NCBI GenBank assembly: GCA_017553545.1
Contig: JAFZKT010000076.1
Coordinates: 1 to 43,907, forward strand
Source of the DNA: Bacteroidales bacterium
GTDB lineage: Bacteria; Bacteroidota; Bacteroidia; Bacteroidales; UBA932
Length of the DNA stretch: 43,907 nt
Reading direction: 5' to 3'
Positions 17,082 to 26,720 of this stretch are shown here, piece after piece. A program made the position numbers and the translations under genes. The notes beneath the pieces are model-generated. The model saw only the letters and a list, made by a program, of their open reading frames with translations. It had not been told where the DNA came from and searched no databases. Positions within the stretch are counted from its first letter, which is position 1, and each line of letters opens with the position of its first letter.

Positions 17082-17442
17082 TGGACCTAGTCCAGCGGTG
17101 GGGAGGACCAGGTCCACCTAACCCGGTGGCAGCACGTCTGAACCCAACTTTTTGGCTAATACTCACGCTCTCCTGTGCTACAGCATGTCTGAACCCAAAT
17201 TTTCGCCATATTTTTATGCTCCCCCGTGCTGGCCGTTGGACCAGGTCCATCGTGCACGAATCTTTGGACCAGGTCCACCACATTATTGGTCGTGGTCCCC
17301 TTGATATTTGGACGAGGTTTCATTTTAGCCCCTGGACCTGGTCCAGCAACAATGCCTTCCAGGGGCCTGGGAGGCACAATCGGTGGACCTGGTCCACCAC
17401 TTGGAATTAAACCACGTCCAAAAATGGCTTGGACTTGGTCCA
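17082..17442. repeat. Seven copies of the palindrome TGGACCWGGTCCA between recG and gdhA
   Basis: This gap of about 840 bp has no convincing gene. Near-identical 13-bp palindromes occur at 17082-17094 (TGGACCTAGTCCA), 17104-17116 (AGGACCAGGTCCA), 17237-17249, 17265-17277, 17333-17345, 17384-17396 (flanks extend it to 17 bp) and 17430-17442 (TGGACTTGGTCCA). A degenerate half-copy is near 17310. Spacing is irregular (22 to 133 bp between centres), so this is not a CRISPR or a simple tandem array. The copies lie upstream of the gdhA promoter, so an operator array is possible. 16991-17081 holds nothing I recognise. Confidence 0.8.
17130..17231. repeat. Imperfect 51-bp tandem duplication
   Basis: 17130-17180 and 17181-17231 align end to end as two diverged copies. 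Both open CAGCA(C/T)GTCTGAACCCAA and close with a C(T/C)GTGCT segment, so each copy begins with AGCAC/AGCAT and ends with its near reverse complement. It sits between the second and third TGGACCWGGTCCA copies. No reading frame fits it. Confidence 0.65.
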
Positions 17443-17447
17443 AACAG

Positions 17448-17712
17448 GGGAGTGGGGCAAATAAGGGATGTCGGGTGCCCATCTTCGGAGGGAGTGCCAG
17501 GGGCTGACGCCCCCTGCCGCGCCTGACGGCTTGCCGGCACTGTCATTTGGCCGCTCGTCCTGCGCGCTGATACCCACGCCCGCGTCCAAACAACAGTGCT
17601 CTTCTGGGGACCCCCACTTCCGTGCAGTGCTTCCTGCAGCATCATCACCTGCCCGTACGGGAGTGGGGCGGCACAAATTCATTCGGGGGTCGGGTGCCGG
17701 GCCTGACGGCCC
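17448..17712. repeat. Hairpin and direct-repeat cluster 3' of recG
   Basis: Two diverged direct copies of a segment beginning GGGAGTGGGGC (17448-17458 and 17659-17669) and closing TCGGGTGCC (17471-17479 and 17690-17698). Each is followed by a GC-rich hairpin with the loop TGAC: GGGGC/GCCCC at 17500-17513 and GGGCC/GGCCC at 17699-17712. Between them lies a larger imperfect hairpin with arms GCACTGT 17537-17543 and ACAGTGC 17593-17599 and a matching inner TTGG/CCAA pair. No gene is visible to 17770. The hairpins lie past the recG stop and could end its transcript, but no T-run follows. Confidence 0.6.
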
Positions 17713-17770
17713 AAGCCCATACACGTGTCCCGCGGTTTTCCGGGGTAAACGAGTTACAGGTGGAATGGTG

Positions 17771-19900
<2,130 letters not shown>

Positions 19901-19906
19901 ACAGTG

Positions 19907-19948
19907 CAAAGATACGATTTTTTTCCTCGCGGAAAAACGATATCTTTG
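19907..19948. promoter_or_regulatory. Divergent palindromic promoter for recG and the GH2 gene
   Basis: CAAAGATA at 19907-19914 is, on the minus strand, the -7 box TATCTTTG for recG. TATCTTTG at 19941-19948 is the -7 box for the plus-strand glycosidase. The DNA between them is itself nearly palindromic (TTTTTTTCC, TCGC, GGAAAAA), so the two boxes are arms of one 42-bp imperfect inverted repeat and their T-rich -33 regions overlap. Confidence 0.65.
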
Positions 19949-19969
19949 TGGATGATACATCCATTGTCT

Positions 19970-22900
19970 ATGAAAAGAATCCTTTGTTTGACCGCGGTGC
20001 TTGTGGCAGTGATGAGCTTCCGGCAGCCGGCGGAGAATACCATCGGCATTTATCCCGGGAATCCGGAGGAGAATTTCGCCCCGACGCTGGTGCCGGGCGG
20101 GGAGACATACCGCAACCTGGCGCTGGAGCGGGCGGCACTGCAGTCGTCGGCCATTGACGTGAATCAGGCCGCACAGCTTGTTACGGACGGACTTTTGGCC
20201 GACGAGGCCGATTTCCGCAGCGCCTGGAAGAGTGCCTCGGGGAAGGACGAGTGGATAGCGGTGGACCTCGGCGGCCCTGCCAGGATCGAGCGTCTGGTCT
20301 TCCACTGGATCAACGGACCGACGTCCGGAAAACTGCTCCTCTCCCAGGATGGTAAAAAATGGAAGGACGCAGGGCCGCTGGCGGCAGAAATATCCTTGAA
20401 AAAGCTTAAATGCCGCTATGTGAAGGCCGTTTTGGACGCCTCGGCCGATGGAGAATCCTTCGAACTGGAAGAGTGGGAAATCTGGGGCCGCGGCGGGGTT
20501 GTCCCGCAAGCGAAACCCGCACCGGTGCGGGAAGGGATGGAGCAGGCGCTCTCCGGAGGCAATTGGAAGCTGGTGAGGGCATCGGCCCTTCCGGATACTG
20601 TTTTCCTTGGCGAAAAGTTATCCTCTCCGGACTTCGACGATTCCACCTGGATGGTTGCTACCGTTCCCGGAACGGTTCTTGGCAGTTATGTCGCTGCCGG
20701 TGCCGTGCTGCACCCCAATTACCAGGACTGGCAGCTCTTTATTTCCGACTCCTATTTTCACAGTGATTTCTGGTATCGTGATGTCTTTGAGGCCCATCCG
20801 GATTCGCCGCGTCAGTTCCTTTGCTTTGATGGCATCAATTATAAAGCCCATATCTTCCTGAACGGGAAGTGTGTCGGGAGGATTGAATCGGCCTTCGATG
20901 CAGCCCGCTTTGATGTGACCGGGATGCTGAATGACGGGACCAACTATTTGGCTGTCAGGATTGTGTGTAATCCGCATTACGGGGAAGCCCGCGTGCAGAA
21001 CGCCTTTTGGCCTAATTTGAACGGCGGCATACTGGGGGCGGACAACCCTACTATGCACGCTACCATCGGCTGGGACTGGATTCCTTCGGTGCGCGGCCGC
21101 AACATCGGCATTTACGATAAAGTGTACGTGCGTTATACCGGAGAGGTGACCGTTGAAGATCCTTTTGTCCGCACGCAGCTTCCGTTGCCGGATACGACAC
21201 ACGCTACAATTCTGGCCAGCACCGTTTTGAAGAACCATTCTGATAAGCCTGCCGATGGAGTCGTGCGCATGCGTTTCGGAGACCTCACAATTGAATGTCC
21301 GGCGCATCTTGAGCCCGGAGAGAGCCGAAAGATGGTTTTTGAGCCGACCACGCTGGAGAATCCGCGTCTTTGGTGGCCGAATGGCTATGGGAGGCAGGAA
21401 CTGTACCCTGTGACAATCGGTTTTGAGGCGTCGGACAGCGTGTCGTTCCTGGCCGGCGTAAGGCAGCTGGATTACGACCTGGCCCCCTACGAGCCGGTTG
21501 GGAAACTCTATTTCAAGAGCCGGAACGAGAAACAGCGACTTAGTGTTTATGTAAACGGACGACGGGTTGTTGGGTTCGGTGGCAACTGGGGCTACCCGGA
21601 GCATCTGCTGAGTTATGGCCCCCGTGAATACGACATCGCCGTAGGTTATCATGCCGCGCAGAATTTTACGCTCATTCGCAACTGGGTGGGCATGACGGAC
21701 AACAAGGCGTTCTATGATGCCTGCGACCGCCATGGAATCCTTATTTGGCAGGACTTCTGGCTGGCCAATCCCTATGACGGCCCCAATCCCTACGACGTGG
21801 ATAAGTTCAACGCCGTTGCCAGGCGTTACGTGCGCCGTATCAGGAATCATCCCAGCATCGCGCTGTATGTGGGCCGGAATGAAGGTTATCCGCCACAGGA
21901 GATTGAGGATTATCTGGCCTCTATGGTTCCCGAGGAGCATCCGGGTTCCTACTTCATCCCTCATTCGGGAGCTGATGGTGTGAGTGGCGGAGGACCCTAC
22001 AGGGCCCTTACCAACAAGGAGTTCTTCTCACTGCACAGTCAGGACAAGATTACAAGCGAACGTGGAATGCCCACGATGATGAACTATGAGAACCTTGTCC
22101 GCACCCTGGGAGAAGAGAATGTGAATCCGGTCAATACGCTGGAGCATCCCAACAGGATGTATGGGATGCACGATTACACCCTGGGAGAGGACGGCAAATG
22201 GTCTGCCCAGCGCTGCACCACCTTCAACTCCATATTGGAAAACGGCTTTGGCAAACCTGCGGATGCCCGGGAGTTCTCACAGCTGGCACAGTGGGTTAAT
22301 TACGACGGCTACAGAGCCATTTTCGAAGGCCGCAGCATGTACCGTCGCGGCGCCCTGCTGTGGATGAGCCATCCCGCCTGGCCGTCGCTGGTGTGGCAGA
22401 CCTACGACTATTTCTTCGAGCCCACGGCCGCCTTCTTCGCCGCCAAAAAGGCCTGCGAACCGGTGCATATCCTATATAATCCCGTCAAAGACAGCGTTGC
22501 GGTGGTCAATTACCACGCCCGGGACCTGTTTGGCCTCAAGGCGACGGCACGTGTCCTGGACATGTATGGCCGGGAAGTCTGGAGCCGGAGCATGGCGCTG
22601 GAGACCCTGGCCGAAGACTCCACTGTGTACTGCTTCCCCCCGGAAGTGCCGGAAGATATCACGGACGTCTATTTTGTGAAACTGGCTTTGTCTAAAGGCG
22701 ATACCATCCTCTCCGAAAACTTTTATTGGCAGGGGAAGACAGACGGCGATTACAAGGCCCTCCGCTGCCTGGGAAAAGCCCGCGTGAGCCTGAAGCAAAA
22801 GAGCATCGGCAAAAACCTATACTGCGTGAAGCTGGACAACAAGAGCGACGTGCCAGCTTTGATGATCCGCCTAAAAGCCATCGACCGTGACACCGATGAC

Positions 22901-23023
22901 CTCGCGCTGCCGGTGTGGTATTCGGATAACTACTTCTTCCTGATGCCCGGCGAGAGCAAGGAAGTGACCGTGGCCGTGGAAAAGGGCCGCATCACCGTCC
23001 AGGCCGAAGGGTTCAATCTATAG
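19970..23023 (+). CDS. Secreted glycoside hydrolase family 2 protein with N-terminal discoidin-like domain
   Basis: A 1017-aa exported glycosidase. The signal peptide MKRILCLTAVLVAVMSF begins at the chosen ATG 19970; an in-frame ATG at 19952 would lie almost on the predicted transcription start. A discoidin/F5-8 type C-like domain spans about residues 40-165 (NLALERAALQSSA, WIAVDLGGPARIERLVFHW). The GH2 jelly-roll, Ig-like and TIM-barrel domains follow. The acid/base Glu638 is in GRNEG after NHPSIALYV, and Glu697 in ITSERGMP is the candidate nucleophile. The sequence resembles GH2 exo-glucosaminidase and endo-mannosidase branches more than beta-galactosidases, but substrate is not assigned. 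It stands alone, without SusC/D neighbours, and is the only complete plus-strand enzyme gene here. Confidence 0.88.
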   Translation: MKRILCLTAVLVAVMSFRQPAENTIGIYPGNPEENFAPTLVPGGETYRNLALERAALQSSAIDVNQAAQLVTDGLLADEADFRSAWKSASGKDEWIAVDLGGPARIERLVFHWINGPTSGKLLLSQDGKKWKDAGPLAAEISLKKLKCRYVKAVLDASADGESFELEEWEIWGRGGVVPQAKPAPVREGMEQALSGGNWKLVRASALPDTVFLGEKLSSPDFDDSTWMVATVPGTVLGSYVAAGAVLHPNYQDWQLFISDSYFHSDFWYRDVFEAHPDSPRQFLCFDGINYKAHIFLNGKCVGRIESAFDAARFDVTGMLNDGTNYLAVRIVCNPHYGEARVQNAFWPNLNGGILGADNPTMHATIGWDWIPSVRGRNIGIYDKVYVRYTGEVTVEDPFVRTQLPLPDTTHATILASTVLKNHSDKPADGVVRMRFGDLTIECPAHLEPGESRKMVFEPTTLENPRLWWPNGYGRQELYPVTIGFEASDSVSFLAGVRQLDYDLAPYEPVGKLYFKSRNEKQRLSVYVNGRRVVGFGGNWGYPEHLLSYGPREYDIAVGYHAAQNFTLIRNWVGMTDNKAFYDACDRHGILIWQDFWLANPYDGPNPYDVDKFNAVARRYVRRIRNHPSIALYVGRNEGYPPQEIEDYLASMVPEEHPGSYFIPHSGADGVSGGGPYRALTNKEFFSLHSQDKITSERGMPTMMNYENLVRTLGEENVNPVNTLEHPNRMYGMHDYTLGEDGKWSAQRCTTFNSILENGFGKPADAREFSQLAQWVNYDGYRAIFEGRSMYRRGALLWMSHPAWPSLVWQTYDYFFEPTAAFFAAKKACEPVHILYNPVKDSVAVVNYHARDLFGLKATARVLDMYGREVWSRSMALETLAEDSTVYCFPPEVPEDITDVYFVKLALSKGDTILSENFYWQGKTDGDYKALRCLGKARVSLKQKSIGKNLYCVKLDNKSDVPALMIRLKAIDRDTDDLALPVWYSDNYFFLMPGESKEVTVAVEKGRITVQAEGFNL

Positions 23024-23033
23024 CAGCACTCGC

Positions 23034-23117
23034 CCAGGACCAAAATCCCGGAAAACCGGTCCTGGCCAGAAGCTTTAGCACCCGGCCAGGACCAAAATAA
23101 CGGAAATCCGGTCCTGG
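23034..23117. repeat. Two 32-bp hairpin repeats between convergent genes
   Basis: Two copies, 23034-23065 and 23086-23117, each have 8-bp arms CCAGGACC and GGTCCTGG around a 16-nt core starting AAAAT and containing CGGAAA. They differ only at a few core positions, with the arms unchanged. They fill the 135-bp gap between the glycosidase stop and the barrel-protein stop. A terminator role for both strands is conceivable, but there is no T-run after either arm. Confidence 0.8.
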
Positions 23118-23158
23118 GCGGGTGCCAGAACCGGATAAGACAGTTTTGAGCGTTGGGT

Positions 23159-23632
23159 TTAGAAAGAGTAAAAGACGCCCAGCGAACAGTTGTTGTTGAA
23201 ATTCACGGCAAACGTGTCGGCCATATAAGCGAGCGTGAGGAACCGGGTAACAACGGACCAATGATCGCTCAGCGAGAACGCGAGTCCGGGGCAGAGGCCT
23301 ACTCCCCAGGTTGTCGCGGACTGTCCTTGATATTTGAACTGGTCAAACTCGAACAGAGCGTCGGCGAACATACGGGCCGGGCCCAGATTGAGGAAATAAT
23401 AACGGAAGTAAGGGGAAACGCTGATTTGGGTAATGCCTCCGGATGCCCCTATACCCAAGGATGTGCCGATGGCCATATCACCGTGGAACTGGTATCCGAT
23501 TTCCGGGTTGAAGGCAAAGGCGCTGTTGTTGTCCTTGGATCCCACGAAAGAAACGCCGCCGCCAAGATAGACCTGTGCGTTTGCGGTTAAGGCGATGACG
23601 CCTAAAACCAGGATAAGAAGTAACTTTTTCAT
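23159..23632 (-). CDS. Small outer-membrane beta-barrel protein
   Basis: A 157-aa exported protein. The signal peptide MKKLLLILVLGVIALTANAQ is followed by alternating polar and hydrophobic strands (VYLGGGVSFVG, FAFNPEIGYQF, ISVSPYFRYYF, SVVTRFLTLAYM) and a final aromatic residue (GVFYSF), the usual outer-membrane barrel ending. Size suggests an eight-stranded barrel of the OmpX/OmpA-N type. No ligand or enzymatic role can be inferred. It is the last gene of the pdxA-WYL-S9 string, 17 nt after the peptidase stop, with AACCAATA 10 nt before its ATG. Confidence 0.8.
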   Translation of the reverse strand: MKKLLLILVLGVIALTANAQVYLGGGVSFVGSKDNNSAFAFNPEIGYQFHGDMAIGTSLGIGASGGITQISVSPYFRYYFLNLGPARMFADALFEFDQFKYQGQSATTWGVGLCPGLAFSLSDHWSVVTRFLTLAYMADTFAVNFNNNCSLGVFYSF

Positions 23633-23649
23633 CGTATTATAATATTGGT

Positions 23650-25836
23650 TTATAGTTCCGGTTTCATCCAGCGGTCCAGCCAGCCGAAGTAGCTGCGGTG
23701 CCAGTAGAGGGCGTTCTGGGGCTTGAGGATCCAGTGGTTTTCGCTGGGGAAGACAATCAGTTTGGAAGGAACTCCCATCAGCTGGGCGGCGTTGAAGGCG
23801 GCCATGCCTTCGTCGTAGGGGACGCGGAAGTCCGAGCCGCCGTGGATGCAGAGGATGGGCGTATGCCAGGCATGCACCAGTTTGTGCGGCGAATTGTCAT
23901 AGTGCCGACGGGCCTTGGGGGCCGAGCTCCAGGGGGATCCGGCCTGCTGGAGGCCGCCGAAGGTGACGCCGTCGCCGGCAGGGCCGATGGCATCGGGGGT
24001 GAAGGCATACTCCTGCAGCCCGCCGTTGTCCCAGTTGGGGAACCACATCTCCTCCGTGGTGTAGTACATATGTTCCTCGTTGAAGATGCCGGCGTGGGCG
24101 ATGAAGCAGTCGTACACATCCTTGTGGATACCGGCCAGATAATAAACGCTATAGCCGCCGTAAGAAGCGCCGCAGGCAGCCACGCCGGAAACATAAGGTT
24201 CGGCCTTCGCCCAGCGGGCGGCCGTGAGGTAATCCTGCATGTTCAGGCCGATGTAATCTCCCGAAATTTCCTCGCACCACTCCTGTCCGAAGGCGGTGGT
24301 GCCGCGGCGGTTGGGAAGGACTACCACATAGCCCTGATGGCACATCAGCAGATAGTTCCAGCGGTAGCTCCAGCCCTGGGAAAGCGTGCCCTGGGGACCG
24401 CCCAGGCAGATTTCGATGGCGGGATAGGTCTTGGAAGCGTCAAACTTCGGGGGATAGAGCACCCAGGTGAGCATCTTCTGTCCGTCCACCGTGTCCAGCC
24501 AAAGGGCTTCCGTTTTGTGTTGCTCCAACTGCTTTAAAATATGCTCGTTTTCGAAGGTGATCTGCCGGATGTCGCTTCCCTTGACGGCTACCAGTTCGGT
24601 GGGGAAATCCATCGATGCGTAGGTGGTCAGAAGGGTGCCGTCCTGCAGGATGCCGAAGGGCGCGTCGAAGTCAAACCAGAGGTTGTCTGCGGTGAGGCGG
24701 ACAATCTCTCCGGCGTCCGGATTTGCGTTGAAGATTCCCTGGATTCCTTCGGCCAGTGCGGAGAAATAAATAGAGTTGCTATCTTCCGACCATACAGGTC
24801 CTTCCACGTTGTATTTAAAGTCTTGCGTGAGGTCACGCGCGGGGCCGAATTCAAGGCCTTCCTCACCCAAAACATCGGCCACCATCAGGCGTACTTTGTC
24901 GGCTTCATAGCCGTCGCGTTCCATCGAAAGCCAGGCCAGGCGGGAGCCGTCAGGACTCCAGACGGGATGGGTGTCATAGCCACCGTCGAAGGTGACCTGC
25001 GTGGTCTCTCCGGTGGCGGGGCAGAACACATAGATGCAGGTATTCGTGGAGAAGGCGTACTGCTTGCCTTCCAGCTTCTTGCAGCTGTAGGCGATATAGC
25101 GGCCGTCCGGGCTCCAGCACAGGTCCGCTATGTCGCTGAAGGGGCCGTTGGGCAGTTCGAACAGTTCTCCTTCCAGGATATCCCGGCCTTCCGTAATGGG
25201 GTGTCCGGTGTTCAGCGGCGCCACGAAACTGTGGCAGATTTCCGTCCGCCAGTGGTCCCAGTGGCGGTACATCAGGTCTTCGGTGGCGTAGGCTTCGGCC
25301 TTATCCAGCGCGGGATCCGTGTCCGCGGGCACTTCCACGGCGCTGTGAACGCCTGAAACGTAAATCACCTGACTCTGGTCCGGCGACAGCAGATAATCCT
25401 CAATGCCGGCGGGGACATCCGACAGTTTGGCGCGCTGTCCCAATCGGCCATTGCGGTAGTCGGCTTTCCAGAGCTGCCCCTCCTGCAGGAAGAAGATGGC
25501 CTTTCCGTCGGCACTCCAGCGGGCCGATGAAATGCTCTTCCCGTCCATGGTGAGCTGCGTGGGCTGGCCCCCTTCCACGGGGATGGTAAAGAGGTTCCGT
25601 ACGCTGCGGTTCTCCGCGATGGAAGTGTAGCTGACGCCGTAGAGGATGGTTTTTCCGTCCGGCGAGAGTTGAGGATCCCCCAGGCGCCCGAGCGACAGGA
25701 GCACCTCCGGCGTCATATGTCCGTCCGTAATTTCCAGGGCCGACGGGCCGATGTATCCTTCTTGCGGTTTCATTTCGTTTGAGCAGGCGGCGAGGACCAG
25801 AATACCGGCCAGGGCCGCAAAGAATTTAAGTTTCAT
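23650..25836 (-). CDS. S9 family (prolyl oligopeptidase-type) serine peptidase lipoprotein
   Basis: A 728-aa exported peptidase with a lipoprotein signal ending LAAC at Cys18. The central part shows WD40/beta-propeller-type repeats (LSPDGKTILYG, WSADGKAIFFL, WSPDGRYIAYS, WSPDGSRLAWL). The C-terminal alpha/beta-hydrolase domain carries the triad Ser558 (GASYGG), Asp669 (GGSDFRVP) and His701 (SENHW), with normal S9 spacing. Such enzymes remove di- or oligopeptides at the cell surface or in the periplasm; Bacteroidales rely on peptides for growth. The start lies 11 nt inside the WYL regulator gene. Specificity (DPP-IV-like or acylaminoacyl-like) cannot be decided from sequence. Confidence 0.93.
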   Translation of the reverse strand: MKLKFFAALAGILVLAACSNEMKPQEGYIGPSALEITDGHMTPEVLLSLGRLGDPQLSPDGKTILYGVSYTSIAENRSVRNLFTIPVEGGQPTQLTMDGKSISSARWSADGKAIFFLQEGQLWKADYRNGRLGQRAKLSDVPAGIEDYLLSPDQSQVIYVSGVHSAVEVPADTDPALDKAEAYATEDLMYRHWDHWRTEICHSFVAPLNTGHPITEGRDILEGELFELPNGPFSDIADLCWSPDGRYIAYSCKKLEGKQYAFSTNTCIYVFCPATGETTQVTFDGGYDTHPVWSPDGSRLAWLSMERDGYEADKVRLMVADVLGEEGLEFGPARDLTQDFKYNVEGPVWSEDSNSIYFSALAEGIQGIFNANPDAGEIVRLTADNLWFDFDAPFGILQDGTLLTTYASMDFPTELVAVKGSDIRQITFENEHILKQLEQHKTEALWLDTVDGQKMLTWVLYPPKFDASKTYPAIEICLGGPQGTLSQGWSYRWNYLLMCHQGYVVVLPNRRGTTAFGQEWCEEISGDYIGLNMQDYLTAARWAKAEPYVSGVAACGASYGGYSVYYLAGIHKDVYDCFIAHAGIFNEEHMYYTTEEMWFPNWDNGGLQEYAFTPDAIGPAGDGVTFGGLQQAGSPWSSAPKARRHYDNSPHKLVHAWHTPILCIHGGSDFRVPYDEGMAAFNAAQLMGVPSKLIVFPSENHWILKPQNALYWHRSYFGWLDRWMKPEL

Positions 25837-26719
25837 ATAGTTGGATGGCTTTTTTCAGTCTTTCGAGCACGGCCTGTCGGAGTTCCATGGGCTCCAGCAC
25901 TTCCAGGGAGCCGGCGCGGGCGCACAGGTCCATCAGGAAGTTGGGGTTGGGGACCACGCGGAGGGCGAAAATGCCGTCTCCGAGCGCAGTCTGGCTGGGA
26001 TGGAGGGGAAGATCCTGCAGATAGGCGGCTTCCCGCTCCGTGGCCTTCAATTTCACCAGCACGGGTTTTTCGTCTTCCGGGAGGTAGATGCCGTAACTGT
26101 CCTTGAAGCAGTCTTCCACATCAAATCCGGCGGGCATCTTGAAACTGTTTCCGGTGCGTTCCATCGCCCGGATACGGTCCAGGGCATAGGTGCGCAGCGC
26201 CCCGGCTTCCTCGCTGAAGGCCACCAGGTACCAGCGTTTGGCGAACTCCTTCACGGCGTAGGGCCGGACCGTCCGGCTTTCCGTTTCTCCGCTCAGGTAT
26301 TTGCGGTACCGGATGCGCAGGACGGCGTTTTCCAGCATGGCCTGCATGGTCACGGTTAGCCACTGCTGGCCTGAAGGCACGTCCTCCACGGCTACCCGTC
26401 CGCTCAGGCGTTCGCGACCCAGCGTAAGGAGGCTGTTCACGGTGAAGGTGTTGATGAGGTAATTGGCCGCCTCCCGCTGGTCCACGGCGCTTTCGCTGCG
26501 GTCTATGCGGTAAGTGTTGCTGCTTCTGTCGCAGGTGATGACAATGCCGAAGACTTCCTCAACGGCGGCGCGGTGGTTGGCGAAACTCCGGCGGGGATAG
26601 GGCTCCCCGTAGCGGTTTTCCCAGCGGCGTTGAATCTGCTGAAGGGTCAGTCCCGCATCCCCGGCTTCCACGAAGGTCTGGACCAGGAAGATATACTTAT
26701 CGACCAGCTCCGGAACCAT
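25826..26719 (-). CDS. WYL-domain transcriptional regulator
   Basis: A 297-aa DNA-binding protein. The N-terminal winged-helix region (residues about 1-75: YIFLVQTFVEAGDAGLTLQQIQ, SFANHRAAVEEVFGI) is followed by a WYL domain around 130-215 with the namesake segment RWYLVAFSEE and the conserved TYALDRIRAM, then a WCX-type C-terminus. WYL domains sense nucleotides or other ligands and often act in stress and defence regulation. No defence gene is adjacent here; overlap with the S9 peptidase gene (11 nt) and abutment with pdxA suggest it serves its own operon. Its operator is not identifiable. Confidence 0.9.
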   Translation of the reverse strand: MVPELVDKYIFLVQTFVEAGDAGLTLQQIQRRWENRYGEPYPRRSFANHRAAVEEVFGIVITCDRSSNTYRIDRSESAVDQREAANYLINTFTVNSLLTLGRERLSGRVAVEDVPSGQQWLTVTMQAMLENAVLRIRYRKYLSGETESRTVRPYAVKEFAKRWYLVAFSEEAGALRTYALDRIRAMERTGNSFKMPAGFDVEDCFKDSYGIYLPEDEKPVLVKLKATEREAAYLQDLPLHPSQTALGDGIFALRVVPNPNFLMDLCARAGSLEVLEPMELRQAVLERLKKAIQLYET

Positions 26720-26720
26720 T

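Noticed and set aside
17082..17442. CRISPR array
   Set aside because: The repeats are 13-bp perfect palindromes with spacings from 22 to 133 bp and no leader or cas genes.
17047..17482. Short minus-strand open frames with repeated WTRS/GPGP segments in the recG-gdhA gap
   Set aside because: They are translations of the TGGACCWGGTCCA palindromes and the 51-bp tandem repeat, without a start context or family similarity.
19901..20509. N-terminal extension of recG
   Set aside because: It crosses the divergent promoter and runs antisense through the glycosidase signal peptide and discoidin-like domain.
23034..23117. Bidirectional intrinsic terminator
   Set aside because: The hairpins are strong but neither arm is followed by a T-run on either strand, so I list them as repeats only.
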